Shown here one piece after another: positions 42,292 to 51,779 of a stretch of 64,000 nt of DNA. Source of the stretch: Rippkaea orientalis PCC 8801 (lineage in GTDB: Bacteria; Cyanobacteriota; Cyanobacteriia; Cyanobacteriales; Microcystaceae); NCBI RefSeq assembly GCF_000021805.1, contig NC_011726.1:1922001-1986000 (forward strand). Reading direction: 5' to 3'. The position numbers and the translations under genes were made by a program. The notes under the pieces are model-generated. The model made no database searches. It saw nothing but the letters and a program-made list of their open reading frames with translations, and had not been told where the DNA came from. The stretch's first letter is position 1. Every line of letters begins with the position of its first letter.

Positions 42292-44901
42292 ATGTTAGAA
42301 AACTATCATAAACACGCAGCAGAAAGAGCAAAACTTGGCATCCCTCCCTTACCCTTAAGCGCAGAACAAACCTCCCAACTCTGTGAACTGTTAAAAAAAC
42401 CCCCAGAAGACCAAAAAGAAGAACTTTTGATGTTATTACGCGATAGAGTTCCCCCTGGTGTAGATGAAGCAGCTTATGTTAAAGCAGGGTTTTTAACGGG
42501 TATTGCCAAGGGTGAGATAACCTGTCCCCTTATTTCCCGTCAAGACGCGATAGACTTATTAGGGACGATGATGGGCGGTTATAATGTACAATCGTTGGTA
42601 GATCTCCTCAAATCTTCCGATAGCACCCTCGCAGCAACCGCAGCAACCGCATTAAGCAAAACTCTGTTAGTCTTTGATGTCTTCAATGAGGTTTTAGAAC
42701 TCTCCGAAACCAACCCCCACGCAAAACAAGTCATTGACGCATGGTCTGACGCTTCTTGGTTCATTAGTAAACCCAAAGTACCCGAACGCATCATCGTCAC
42801 CGTCTTTAAAGTCCCTGGAGAAACTAATACAGACGACCTATCTCCTGCTCCCCATGCAACCACTAGACCCGATATTCCCCTCCATGCGTTGGTGATGTTA
42901 GAGTCAAAAATGCCAGAAGGCATCGCAACCATTGCCAGACTCAAAGAAAAGGGCTATCCTGTAGCCTACGTTGGGGATGTAGTGGGGACAGGTTCCTCCC
43001 GTAAATCAGCGATTAACTCAGTTTTATGGCACATTGGCGATGATATTCCCTTTGTTCCCAATAAACGCGCAGGAGGTTACATTTTAGGCGGAAAAATTGC
43101 CCCTATTTTCTTTAATACAGCAGAGGACTCTGGTGCATTCCCTATCGAATGCGATGTCAGTGAGATGGAAACGGGAGACGTTATCATCATCTATCCCTAC
43201 AAAGGAGAGATAACCAACGAAGCAGGAGAATTAATCGCTACTTTCACCGCAAAACCTGACACTATTCTAGACGAAGTTCGCGCAGGGGGACGCATTCCCC
43301 TACTCATTGGACGCGGGTTAACCGATAAAACCCGTCATGCGTTAGGACTCGAACCTAGCACTGTTTTTGTTCGTCCTAGTATTCCTGAAGATACGGGTAA
43401 AGGCTTTACTTTAGGGCAAAAAATGGTCGGAAAAGCTTGTGGTTTACCTGGGGTCAGACCTGGAACCTCTTGCGAACCCATCATGACTACTGTTGGTTCC
43501 CAAGATACCACCGGACCGATGACCCGTGATGAATTAAAAGAACTCGCTTGTTTAGGGTTTAATGCAGACTTCACCCTCCAAAGTTTCTGTCATACTGCTG
43601 CGTATCCCAAACCCGTAGACATCAAAACCCATCACGAGTTACCGGACTTCTTTTCGACTCGTGGGGGGGTTGCCTTGCGTCCTGGGGATGGTATCATTCA
43701 CTCCTGGTTAAACCGGATGTTATTACCCGATACGGTAGGGACAGGGGGTGACTCCCATACTCGTTTCCCCTTGGGGATATCTTTCCCCGCAGGTTCCGGT
43801 TTAGTCGCATTTGCCGCAGCATTAGGGGTGATGCCCTTAGATATGCCAGAATCAGTGTTAGTTAAGTTTAGTGGGGAATTGCAACCTGGAGTAACCTTAC
43901 GCGATATTGTTAATGCTATTCCTTGGGTAGCTATGCAGCAAGGTAAATTAACTGTTGCTAAAGAGAACAAAATTAATGTTTTTAATGGCCGTATTATGGA
44001 GATGGAAGGTTTACCAGATTTAAAAGTTGAACAGGCTTTTGAATTAACGGATGCAACGGCAGAACGGTCCTGTGCAGGGTCAACTATTAAGTTAGGAACA
44101 GAGACTATTGCTGAATATTTGCGGTCAAATATTGCCCTCATTAAAAATATGGTAGCGCGGGGATATAAAGATTCTCGAACCTTGATGCGTCGTGCGGCTA
44201 AAATGGAACAATGGTTACAAAATCCTGTGTTGATGGAAGCGGATAAAGATGCAGAATATGCTGATATTATTGAAGTCAATTTAAGCGAGATCAAAGAACC
44301 GATTGTGGCTGCACCCAATGACCCTGATAATGTTAAATTAATGTCCGAATGTGCAGGGGACAAAGTAGATGAAGTGTTCATCGGTTCTTGTATGACCAAT
44401 ATTGGTCATTACCGCGCGGCTGCTAAAATTTTAGAGGGTGCAGGCCGTATTAAATCTGTTTTGTGGATATGTCCCCCTACCCGAATGGATGAAAAACAGC
44501 TACGGGAAGAGGGGGTTTATGGCATTTTTGCGGCTGCGGGTGCCAGAACAGAAATGCCTGGATGTTCCCTATGTATGGGCAACCAAGCAAGGGTAGAAGA
44601 CAATGCAACGGTCTTTTCTACCTCTACCCGTAACTTTAACAATCGTATGGGTAAAGGTGCAAGGGTTTACCTCGGTTCTGCTGAATTAGCTGCGGTGTGT
44701 GCCTTATTAGGAAAAATCCCCACTGTTGAGGAATATATGGCTATTGTTACCGAAAAAATTGATCCTTTTGCAGGTGAATTGTACCGTTATTTGAACTTCA
44801 ATGAAATTGAAGGATTTGAAGAGGAAGGACGGGTTATTCCCTTAGAAGAAATGCCCAAGATTGAGGATATTTTAGGCATTCCTGCGGGGGTTTTAAGTTA
44901 A
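42292..44901 (+). CDS. acnB: Bifunctional aconitate hydratase 2
   Basis: This 869-residue enzyme isomerises citrate to isocitrate using a 4Fe-4S cluster. It is the AcnB type: a HEAT-like N-terminal domain (~1-160), a swivel domain ([26 protein letters not shown]) then the catalytic core. Cluster cysteines are visible in [13 protein letters not shown] and [14 protein letters not shown], and active-site segments in [11 protein letters not shown]. It is full length. Confidence 0.97.
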   Translation: MLENYHKHAAERAKLGIPPLPLSAEQTSQLCELLKKPPEDQKEELLMLLRDRVPPGVDEAAYVKAGFLTGIAKGEITCPLISRQDAIDLLGTMMGGYNVQSLVDLLKSSDSTLAATAATALSKTLLVFDVFNEVLELSETNPHAKQVIDAWSDASWFISKPKVPERIIVTVFKVPGETNTDDLSPAPHATTRPDIPLHALVMLESKMPEGIATIARLKEKGYPVAYVGDVVGTGSSRKSAINSVLWHIGDDIPFVPNKRAGGYILGGKIAPIFFNTAEDSGAFPIECDVSEMETGDVIIIYPYKGEITNEAGELIATFTAKPDTILDEVRAGGRIPLLIGRGLTDKTRHALGLEPSTVFVRPSIPEDTGKGFTLGQKMVGKACGLPGVRPGTSCEPIMTTVGSQDTTGPMTRDELKELACLGFNADFTLQSFCHTAAYPKPVDIKTHHELPDFFSTRGGVALRPGDGIIHSWLNRMLLPDTVGTGGDSHTRFPLGISFPAGSGLVAFAAALGVMPLDMPESVLVKFSGELQPGVTLRDIVNAIPWVAMQQGKLTVAKENKINVFNGRIMEMEGLPDLKVEQAFELTDATAERSCAGSTIKLGTETIAEYLRSNIALIKNMVARGYKDSRTLMRRAAKMEQWLQNPVLMEADKDAEYADIIEVNLSEIKEPIVAAPNDPDNVKLMSECAGDKVDEVFIGSCMTNIGHYRAAAKILEGAGRIKSVLWICPPTRMDEKQLREEGVYGIFAAAGARTEMPGCSLCMGNQARVEDNATVFSTSTRNFNNRMGKGARVYLGSAELAAVCALLGKIPTVEEYMAIVTEKIDPFAGELYRYLNFNEIEGFEEEGRVIPLEEMPKIEDILGIPAGVLS

Positions 44902-44909
44902 GATGGTAG

Positions 44910-44926
44910 GGTGGGCATTGCCCACC
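44910..44926. repeat. Dispersed palindrome downstream of acnB
   Basis: GGTGGGCATTGCCCACC lies 8 bp after the acnB stop, the same spacing as the copy after sdhA. Confidence 0.8.
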
Positions 44927-44954
44927 TTAACCTAAATTTTGAGGTAAAATTAAT

Positions 44955-45203
44955 GTGAAGTATCAAGTTAAATTTAAACCTAAAGCTATTAAAGAGTTAG
45001 AAAAATTGTCATCTCACGATAAAAGTCAAATCATTGCTAAAATTGACATGATGGCAGATAATTTACAAGGGGATGTCAAAAAGCTAACCAACTTTTTCCC
45101 ACAATATTGATTAAGAGTCGGTAATTATCGAGTGTTATTTGATATTGAAGATGATACTTTAATGGTTTACCGAGTCAAACATCGGCAAAACGCCTATAAT
45201 TAA
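44955..45203 (+). pseudogene. relE: RelE-type toxin with nonsense codon
   Basis: A GTG start leads to a RelE/ParE fold (FKPKAIKELEKL, VKKLTNFFPQY), interrupted by TGA at 45108-45110. The same frame continues with LRVGNYRVLFDIEDD and VYRVKHRQNAYN, the conserved C-terminus. A single change (CGA to TGA would fit the conserved Arg) kills the toxin. Its antitoxin gene follows. Confidence 0.85.
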
Positions 45204-45218
45204 ATTAAGGAGATAAAC

Positions 45219-45446
45219 ATGATTGAATTACATCCTGAATTTTTAACTAAGAATGGTAAAAAAGAATTTGTTGTTTTATCTTACGAAGAATTTCTTAAAA
45301 TTCAAGAGTTATTAGAAGATTTAGAAGATTTGGAAGATTTAAGAAAAGCAAAAGAGGAGGAAAAAAATAGTCCTTCCTATTCATTAGATGAGGTCAAAGA
45401 ACTATTGAACATCAGAGAGTTACCAGAAAAAAAGGATAAAATATGA
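45219..45446 (+). CDS. Antitoxin of the RelE relic (Phd/YefM-like)
   Basis: This 75-residue protein starts with MIELHPEFLTKNGKKEFVVL, then SYEEFLKIQELLED, a Phd-like antitoxin opening, and has a very acidic middle. The toxin gene upstream is broken. A near copy lies at 45968-46165. Confidence 0.75.
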   Translation: MIELHPEFLTKNGKKEFVVLSYEEFLKIQELLEDLEDLEDLRKAKEEEKNSPSYSLDEVKELLNIRELPEKKDKI

Positions 45447-45491
45447 AAGAGTTACCAGATACTAAGACTTTACTCGATTAGCACAAAAAAC

Positions 45492-45575
45492 TTTTCTGTA
45501 ATTAAACGTCATCAACTTAACTTTATTGTTTTTAATGATAAAAAAGAGGAGATTATATTATGTATAAAATCATAA
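45492..45575 (+). pseudogene. xisH: xisH 3' remnant
   Basis: In this frame the sequence reads [19 protein letters not shown], which aligns with the C-terminus of XisH (compare ENQLKLIIVDTDKEVII in the copy at 48710). It overlaps the xisI start exactly as intact xisH genes do. The rest of the gene is missing. Confidence 0.6.
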
Positions 45576-45901
45576 AATATAGAGAATTAATTAAAAATAT
45601 TTTAACAGAATATGATCAGTTAGTTCATAAATCTCCTGATTATAATACTGAAACTTGTTTAGTATTTGATGAAACTCATGATCATTATCTGTGGTTAACA
45701 GTTGATTGGAAAGAGGATAAACGACTAAAATCAACTCATGTTCATATTCGCATTAAAAATGAGAAAATTTATATTGAGGAAGATTGGACTGAAGAAGGTA
45801 TTGCTAATGAATTATTAAGGGAAGGTGTGCCAAAATCTGATATTGTGTTAGCTTTTCATGATCCCGAAACTCGTAAATTAACTGAGTTTGCAACTTCTTA
45901 A
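45560..45901 (+). CDS. xisI: XisI family protein, copy 1
   Basis: This 113-residue protein matches XisI (fdxN element excision controlling factor): [26 protein letters not shown] and [13 protein letters not shown] are conserved. XisH/XisI were first described around excision of the nif fdxN element in Anabaena, but homologues are scattered in many cyanobacteria with no excision element; none is seen here. The matching xisH is only a remnant. Confidence 0.88.
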   Translation: MYKIIKYRELIKNILTEYDQLVHKSPDYNTETCLVFDETHDHYLWLTVDWKEDKRLKSTHVHIRIKNEKIYIEEDWTEEGIANELLREGVPKSDIVLAFHDPETRKLTEFATS

Positions 45902-45967
45902 TTGAAAGTGTGAAAAATCATATCAACTCACAACAAGAATTAGTAATTAGTTAAACAGAGGACAAAA

Positions 45968-46165
45968 ATGATTGAGTTACATCCTAAATTTTTAACCCAA
46001 GATGGTCAAAAAGTGGCTATTTTACCTTATGATGAATTTTTAAAAGTTCAAGAAATTTTAGAAGATTTAGATGACTTAGAAGATTTAAGAAAGGCAAAAG
46101 AGAAGGAAAAAGAGAGTTCATCTTATTCTTTAGATGAAGTCAAGAAGATGACTAATATTGATTAG
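45968..46165 (+). CDS. Orphan antitoxin, copy of 45219-45446
   Basis: This 65-residue protein is nearly identical in layout to the earlier copy (MIELHPKFLTQDGQK, YDEFLKVQEILED, SSYSLDEVKK). No toxin gene is adjacent. It may have duplicated with the xisI block, or be a safety antitoxin. Confidence 0.72.
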   Translation: MIELHPKFLTQDGQKVAILPYDEFLKVQEILEDLDDLEDLRKAKEKEKESSSYSLDEVKKMTNID

Positions 46166-46442
46166 ACTCTAAAATCATCAACAAAATAAGAATATTTTTT
46201 ATGATTTCTTAATATTTCAAAGTCCAGTAGTCAGTATATTTTCTGACTTCCTAACAGCTTTATTTAAAAATAGAGAATAGTTTAAGTGTTACTACTGGAG
46301 AGAGGTTTAAGTAAATATAGTAATATTACAAGGTCAATATTCTACCTTCATTGTTGGGTTTTCCGATCTTGATTATTCACCCTAAAAATAGGTAAACTAT
46401 AAAAATAGTCTTCTACCTAATCAATTATTGAACAAGCTTATT

Positions 46443-47750
46443 ATGAATAACAATCAGCCAAAATTTGTAAAATTTGAAGTTCTATGTATTGATGACAAAG
46501 AAAAAGTAAGATTTAGTGATGAGACAAGATTTGAGCTTAATCTTCGGTCTGATGAGAAGTTATGCAGTCATGATATCACAGACCAAAGCAATGAATCTCA
46601 TTCTTTTTATGATAAAACTAGAGAAATACAATGGATTATTCAAAAACTTGATACTGAAAGTGTTGCCAGTGATTTCTTCTCATCTGCTTACATTGTAACT
46701 GTTCAAGGAAAGCAAGAAGACCTTAAAAATATAAGATGGGATTTGCTGACTCATTTAAGAGATACTGGTTTTAGCCATTTAAGAATTTTAACAGACGAAA
46801 TCTCTCAACATATTGCACTAGAAATATATCCACTCATTAATCAACTGGAAAACCAACTTAGACGTTATATTGTTAAATTCTTTATCACAAAAATAGGACT
46901 TAATTGGTGGGATATTACGGTAACACAGGATGTTCAAAAAAAATCTAGTTGGAGAATGAAAGATAGAGGAACTTTTGAAAAAATCATTAACGCTGATGTT
47001 GAACTAATTGATTTTAATGAATTGGGAGAAATTATTTTTCAACAAAAAACTGCTTTTAATAAAATAGATGATATTGTAAAAAAAATAGAAAATTCTGATA
47101 ATTTAGAAAGCTTAAAAAATGAAATTCAAGGCAATTACTCTAAATATTTTAAAGATTATTTTGAAAGACAAGATTTTGAAAGAAAATGGAAAAGATGCTT
47201 TGAAATTAGAAATAAAGTAGCCCACAATTATTTATTTACTCAGAATGATTTAGATGATGCAAAGAAACTAATTGAAGAATTAACAGGTATTATAAAACTT
47301 GCTGATGAGAAAATAGATGAAGCGGTTTTTAGTCCTGCTGAAAAAGAAGCTTTAAAAAATGTTGCTTTAACGTCTATCGAGATTATCAATACTCAATCTA
47401 AAAGCGAATTGCGTGACTCAAATTCAGAAACTTCAGACAATGAAGATCAAGATAGTTCTGATAATTTTAATTTACAAGGTGATAATAAAGTCATAACTGA
47501 AGAAGAAGTGCTTGAAAAATTAGAACATACAGAAAGACGATTTAGGGGAGGTTTTGTTGGTTTACGCAAGTTTGTAACAGATATTTTAAAAGGAGAAGGT
47601 TACAATCCTCATATATCTTATGCTGTTATTAACGTTTTACATGATCAAGGCAAAGTGGACATTTATGATGTTCCTAATCCTAACGGGAATTATGCAGGTA
47701 TGCCAACAAAAGCTATAAGATTAAACAATCTTACTGAAAAGTTAATATAG
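46443..47750 (+). CDS. HEPN-domain protein with winged-helix-like C-terminus
   Basis: This protein has 435 residues. The N-terminal ~100 residues are unique. A central helical domain (~115-290) contains EIRNKVAHNYL, which fits the HEPN RX4-6H motif, as in Swt1/Apea-type HEPN proteins. A Ser/Asp-rich linker (~325-355) joins to a C-terminal ~80-residue domain (FVGLRKFVTDILKGEGYNPH, AVINVLHDQGKVDIYDV) that looks like a winged helix. ATG 46443 is chosen over TTG 46428. A nucleic-acid-linked defence role is likely but not shown. Confidence 0.65.
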   Translation: MNNNQPKFVKFEVLCIDDKEKVRFSDETRFELNLRSDEKLCSHDITDQSNESHSFYDKTREIQWIIQKLDTESVASDFFSSAYIVTVQGKQEDLKNIRWDLLTHLRDTGFSHLRILTDEISQHIALEIYPLINQLENQLRRYIVKFFITKIGLNWWDITVTQDVQKKSSWRMKDRGTFEKIINADVELIDFNELGEIIFQQKTAFNKIDDIVKKIENSDNLESLKNEIQGNYSKYFKDYFERQDFERKWKRCFEIRNKVAHNYLFTQNDLDDAKKLIEELTGIIKLADEKIDEAVFSPAEKEALKNVALTSIEIINTQSKSELRDSNSETSDNEDQDSSDNFNLQGDNKVITEEEVLEKLEHTERRFRGGFVGLRKFVTDILKGEGYNPHISYAVINVLHDQGKVDIYDVPNPNGNYAGMPTKAIRLNNLTEKLI

Positions 47751-47794
47751 CAGGGTAAATATTAACACTTGATCACCCAATTATATCGAAGACA

Positions 47795-47854
47795 ATGCCA
47801 GCAAAAGACGTTTACCATAATGCCGTTAAAAATGCTTTAATTAAGGAGGGTTAG
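47795..47854 (+). pseudogene. xisH: xisH 5' remnant
   Basis: MPAKDVYHNAVKNALIKEG then stop. This is the XisH N-terminus, nearly identical to the copy at 48710 (MPAKDIYHDAVKNALIKDG). The rest is absent, and a DUF433 gene begins 4 bp after the stop. Confidence 0.75.
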
Positions 47855-47857
47855 ACA

Positions 47858-48082
47858 ATGAATTACCAAGATATCATCACCATAGAACCTGGAAAACGTA
47901 GCGGAAAACCCTGTATTAGAGGAATGAGAATTACTGTTTATGATGTTCTTTCCTATCTTGCTTCAGGAATGACTTATGAGGAAATTTTAGAAGACTTTCC
48001 CTATTTAACTAAAGAAGATATTTTAGCTTGTCTTAGCTATGCAGCAGATCGTGAACGTCAAACCCTGATTATTCATTCATGA
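47858..48082 (+). CDS. DUF433 antitoxin
   Basis: This 74-residue DUF433 protein (GKRSGKPCIRGMRITVYDVL, YLTKEDILACLSYA) is the VapB45-type antitoxin family with an HTH. Its stop overlaps the start of the DUF5615 toxin by 4 bases. Confidence 0.88.
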   Translation: MNYQDIITIEPGKRSGKPCIRGMRITVYDVLSYLASGMTYEEILEDFPYLTKEDILACLSYAADRERQTLIIHS

Positions 48083-48411
48083 AACTTCTTTTTGATCATA
48101 ATTTATCCCCTAGCTTAGTTAACAGATTAGCTGACTTATATCCTCACTCTAATCATTTATATTTAATGGGATTAGATCAAGAACCTGATAAGGTCATCTG
48201 GGAAACTGCTAAAGAACAGAATTATATTATTGTCACAAAAGATTCAGATTTCAATGAATTATTAATATTACAAGGATTTCCTCCTAAAATTATTTGGATT
48301 CGTATCGGCAATTGTTCCACCAAAGTTATAGAATCATTACTGAGAGATAATTATGAAGAGGTTCTCTCTTTTTCCCAAGATAATAATATAGGAATAATTG
48401 CTTTATCTTAA
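48079..48411 (+). CDS. DUF5615 PIN-like toxin
   Basis: This 110-residue protein has the PIN-like DUF5615 fold with acidic residues in KLLFDHNLSPSL and IVTKDSDFNEL. It is the usual partner of DUF433. The pair is intact and likely active, in contrast to the broken genes on both sides. Confidence 0.88.
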   Translation: MKLLFDHNLSPSLVNRLADLYPHSNHLYLMGLDQEPDKVIWETAKEQNYIIVTKDSDFNELLILQGFPPKIIWIRIGNCSTKVIESLLRDNYEEVLSFSQDNNIGIIALS

Positions 48412-48420
48412 TGAAATTTC

Positions 48421-48612
48421 AATGGAAAAGGTGAAAACCCAGAAAAAGCGATTGATAAACTTAAAGAAGCTATTGAATCTTTTTTAGAAGTTTATCACAA
48501 TGAAGAGAATATTGATTCCCGTCCAATTCATATTGATGAACTGCATGAATTTCTAACTATTGAAGATACTCAAGCGTCAGAAACTTACGAACTTAGAAAA
48601 ATCTATGCCTAA
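48421..48612 (+). pseudogene. HicB-type antitoxin remnant
   Basis: A frame without a start reads GENPEKAIDKLKEAIESFL and IHIDELHEFLTIED, then a stop. This resembles the C-terminal half of a HicB-like antitoxin. The N-terminal RNase-H-like half is missing. Confidence 0.45.
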
Positions 48613-48673
48613 AAATATCCCTTCTCTCAAACCCAAAGCATTAATTAAAATTATTGAAAATTTGTTAAAATAA
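48605..48673 (+). pseudogene. HicA-type toxin remnant
   Basis: MPKNIPSLKPKALIKIIENL is the first 20 residues of a HicA/YcfA-like toxin, and a stop follows at codon 23. It overlaps the HicB-like remnant as in normal hicBA pairs. Confidence 0.55.
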
Positions 48674-48709
48674 ATCAATAAAGACATTAAAATAATTATA
48701 CGGAGGACA

Positions 48710-49123
48710 ATGCCAGCCAAAGACATTTACCATGATGCGGTTAAAAATGCTTTAATTAAAGATGGTTGGATAATTACAGCCGACCCTTATTATATCATTT
48801 ACGGAAAATTAAGACTTGTCGCTGATCTAGGAGCGGAACGTACATTATCAGCACAACGAGAGGATCAAAACATCGTGGTGTAAGTTAAAAGCTTTATCAA
48901 TCCATCATTTATTTATGATTTAGAAAGGGCTGTAGGGCAGTATATTATTTATCGTAACTTTCTCAAAAAAACTGCTCCCGAACATCAGATTTATTTAGCT
49001 CTTAGTCAACTTGTATATAAAGCTAATTTTGATGAAACTATCCAAATTGTTTTTAATGAAAACCAGCTTAAACTAATCATTGTAGACACAGATAAGGAGG
49101 TTATCATTAAATGGATAAATTAG
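48710..49123 (+). pseudogene. xisH: xisH with nonsense codon at the catalytic-motif Glu
   Basis: ATG 48710 has a good GGAGG site. The frame spans 137 codons, the usual XisH length, but TAA at 48881-48883 interrupts IVV-stop-VKSF. Family members read EVKSF here, so the stop replaces the Glu of the ExK motif of this restriction-like fold; GAA to TAA is a single change. The rest of the frame is well kept (DLERAVGQYIIYRNFL), suggesting recent inactivation. Confidence 0.82.
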
Positions 49124-49452
49124 AAAATTATCATTCATTAATTAAAAAAAATTTAACAGAATATCATCAACTTTTTTGTTCAGCGTCTCCTGAAAATGTA
49201 GAAATGCTGTTAGCGTTTGATGAACAAAGAGATCAATATCTTTGGTTTCAAGTGGGTTGGACATCAGAGGAAAGAATTAAAGGGATCTCCGTTCATATAC
49301 GCATTAAAAACGATAAAATTTATATTGAGGAAGATTGGACAGAGGAAGGTATTGCTAATGAATTATTAAGGGAAGGTGTTCCCAAAGATGATATTGTCTT
49401 GGCATTTCATGACCCCGAAACTCGTAAATATACAGACTTTGCTATTGCTTAG
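49111..49452 (+). CDS. xisI: XisI family protein, copy 2
   Basis: This 113-residue XisI protein overlaps the end of the broken xisH by 13 bases. The C-terminal 60 residues ([20 protein letters not shown] onward) are almost identical to copy 1, while the N-terminal part differs more ([10 protein letters not shown] versus HQLFCSASPE). Confidence 0.88.
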   Translation: MDKLENYHSLIKKNLTEYHQLFCSASPENVEMLLAFDEQRDQYLWFQVGWTSEERIKGISVHIRIKNDKIYIEEDWTEEGIANELLREGVPKDDIVLAFHDPETRKYTDFAIA

Positions 49453-49626
49453 AAGAGAATTTGAAAACAAAATAAGGTTGATGTCCTTACAAGCAATGTT
49501 TTGTAGGCTTTCCTGCGAGAGTTTTGAGTTAACATAATTTTGTCTTAACCTTATCTTGGCTCATTTCTTATATAATAAGTACGGTTGATCAATTTGTAAA
49601 ATTTGTTTATCTTTCCATGACTACTT

Positions 49627-50118
49627 ATGGCAGCACTTACCGTTTGGAAATTTAATAAGCCTGAAGAAGCTGAAGAAGTTTTAATAAAGTTAGCCGCCTT
49701 ACAAAAAGAGCATATTATTGATCTCAAAGATGCCGCTACTGTGTCTTGGCCTGAGGGTAAAAAGAAACCTAAAACCAAACAAGCGGTTAATTTAGTCGGT
49801 TTAGGGGCTTTAGATGGGGCTTTCTGGGGATTACTCTTTGGGCTGCTCTTTTTCTGTCCTATTTTTGGTATTGCGGTTGGAGCTTCTATGGGAGCTTTAG
49901 GCGGTTCTTTGCGAGATTATGGCATTAATGATGACTTTATCAATGAAGTGAAAAGCAAAGTCACTGAAGGGACATCGGCTCTTTTTTTATTAACAGGTGA
50001 TGTTACGCTTGATAAAGTACGAGAGGCTCTTGGTGGCATTACGGCTGAATTAATTCAGTCTAATTTATCTAATGAACAAGAAGCAAAACTCAAAGAGCAT
50101 TTTCATCCAGAAGCGTAA
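49627..50118 (+). CDS. DUF1269 membrane protein
   Basis: This 163-residue protein of the DUF1269 family has a glycine-rich membrane hairpin in the middle (LDGAFWGLLFGLLFFCPIFG, GASMGALGG) between two soluble alpha/beta parts. A C-terminal LFLLTGDVTLDKV segment is conserved. The role is unknown; it is often stress-linked in cyanobacteria. Single gene. Confidence 0.85.
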   Translation: MAALTVWKFNKPEEAEEVLIKLAALQKEHIIDLKDAATVSWPEGKKKPKTKQAVNLVGLGALDGAFWGLLFGLLFFCPIFGIAVGASMGALGGSLRDYGINDDFINEVKSKVTEGTSALFLLTGDVTLDKVREALGGITAELIQSNLSNEQEAKLKEHFHPEA

Positions 50119-50262
50119 AAACAGTTTTTAACTAAAATGTTGCTTCAAAATTTAGGTTTATAGTAAGTTCTTTCGAGCTAATTCTAGGGCTTAAAGCCCT
50201 CACTACAAACTTAGCTCTATTTTTTCCTGTTTTGATTTTAATGAGGCTTACTTCCTTAACTA

Positions 50263-51156
50263 TTAAAATCCAGTAGCTGCCCACAAGACAAGAGGTAAGG
50301 TAATAAAACTACTCAATGTAGTGACAACAATAGTACGGGCAACACGGGGGGCATCTCCCCCAAACTCTGTTACTAAAACTAAGGTATTAATCGCTGTTGG
50401 CATAGCACTTTGTAGAATTAAAACTTGTAAATCCAAACCCTCTAAATTGAGCATTTTCCCAACATAAAAGGCAATAATTGGAGCAATTAGTAACCGCAAT
50501 ATTGTTGAAATAAATTCATATTTAGCTACCGTCAAGCGAGTATTAGAAAGCTGCATTCCTAAAATAATTAAATCAATAGGAATTGCTGAGCGTCCCAAAA
50601 GATGAATACCTTCTCCTAGTTTAAAAGGAAGTTCGATCCCTAGTAATCTTAGGGCTAAACCTGCTAACATTGCCCAGATAAGAGGAAGTTTTAAGGTTAA
50701 AATTAATCCTTTTTTTAAGCTACTTCCTGTTAAAATAGCAGGAGCAAATCCAAACATAATAATAGCCGAACTAATCATATAAATAATTGCCCTTTCTAAC
50801 CCACCAGAACCGAGGGCAAAGTCTACAAACGGTAAACCCATATTACCATTATTGGGATGGACAGTCGTAGCGACTAAACTTCGATAAGTCAGAGAAGATA
50901 CCTGAAAAAAATAGCTGATTCCCCAAGCGATTAAATACATAACTAGAGCAATAATCACTACCCCAAGTGATAAATCTAAAACACTTTTAGCAGAGATAGT
51001 AGTCCGATACAAACTATCAGCAATTAACGCCGGACATAAAATATAAACCGATAATTGAGAAAGGGTAGATAGTTTAAGATTAAGTGTTCTCCCTGCAATA
51101 AAACCAATGAAAATAATTAAAGCAACAGGAAGGATAGCAGGTAAAAGAACAGACAT
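50263..51156 (-). CDS. AEC-family membrane transporter
   Basis: This 297-residue protein has about ten membrane segments and matches the auxin efflux carrier (AEC) family of organic-anion/amino-acid permeases (PNNGNMGLPFVDFALG, SAMPTAINTLVLVTEFGGD). The substrate is not predictable. Confidence 0.87.
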   Translation of the reverse strand: MSVLLPAILPVALIIFIGFIAGRTLNLKLSTLSQLSVYILCPALIADSLYRTTISAKSVLDLSLGVVIIALVMYLIAWGISYFFQVSSLTYRSLVATTVHPNNGNMGLPFVDFALGSGGLERAIIYMISSAIIMFGFAPAILTGSSLKKGLILTLKLPLIWAMLAGLALRLLGIELPFKLGEGIHLLGRSAIPIDLIILGMQLSNTRLTVAKYEFISTILRLLIAPIIAFYVGKMLNLEGLDLQVLILQSAMPTAINTLVLVTEFGGDAPRVARTIVVTTLSSFITLPLVLWAATGF

Positions 51157-51171
51157 AAGTAAAATTATTAA

Positions 51172-51759
51172 CTACCAAATTGTCGTTAAATCCAAAACAA
51201 ACCCAGGCAAAATATCCTCTCCTGATAAAGTGTTTGGACTTTGTAAAATTTCAACCCCTTGATAGGGACGGTAAATTTCTACCTGCCGTTGTTGGCGATT
51301 AATTAACCATCCTAACCTTGCCCCATTATTACGATACTCTGTCATTTTACTGCGTGTCTTTTCAAGGGAATCATTAGGAGACATTAATTCAACGACAAAA
51401 TCAGGACACAAAGGAGCAAATTTTTCTTTTTCAGCAGGAGTCAAACGATTCCAGCGTTCGGTTGTTACCCAAGAAGCATCAGGAGAGCGTTGTGCACCGT
51501 TAGGAAGTTGGAAACCCCCGGAAGAGTCAAAAGATTTCCCTAGCTGATTTTGCCGACTCCAGGCTCTTAGCTGATAAGTGAGTTCAGCGTTGCGATCGCT
51601 CGTTTCGCTACCTGTTGGTGGCATAATAATCAATTCCCCTGTCGCTGTACGCTCAAACCTCAAGTCACGGTTATTTTGACAAAGCTGAAAAAATTGTTCG
51701 TCCGTTAAGTCAATCTCTAAGTTCAGGGGAACAGGTAAACTGAGGGTATTATTATTCAT
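51172..51759 (-). CDS. Uma2-family (DUF820) putative endonuclease
   Basis: This 195-residue Uma2 protein has GELIIMPPTGSETSDRNAEL, RSPDASWVTTERW, CPDFVVELMSPNDSLEKTRSK and ARLGWLINRQQRQVEIYRP. It is the best-conserved of the four copies here. It sits 20 bp downstream of the P450 gene and upstream of the AEC gene, possibly in one transcript. Confidence 0.88.
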   Translation of the reverse strand: MNNNTLSLPVPLNLEIDLTDEQFFQLCQNNRDLRFERTATGELIIMPPTGSETSDRNAELTYQLRAWSRQNQLGKSFDSSGGFQLPNGAQRSPDASWVTTERWNRLTPAEKEKFAPLCPDFVVELMSPNDSLEKTRSKMTEYRNNGARLGWLINRQQRQVEIYRPYQGVEILQSPNTLSGEDILPGFVLDLTTIW

Positions 51760-51779
51760 ATTGTTGCCAAAGATAATTT

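Noticed and set aside
43698-44399. Long minus-strand frame within acnB
   Set aside because: It lies entirely inside a well-supported gene and is a frame shadow of strong codon bias.
45560-49452. An fdxN-type excision element
   Set aside because: xisH/xisI genes are present, but I saw no recombinase gene (xisF-like) and no interrupted nif gene in the window.
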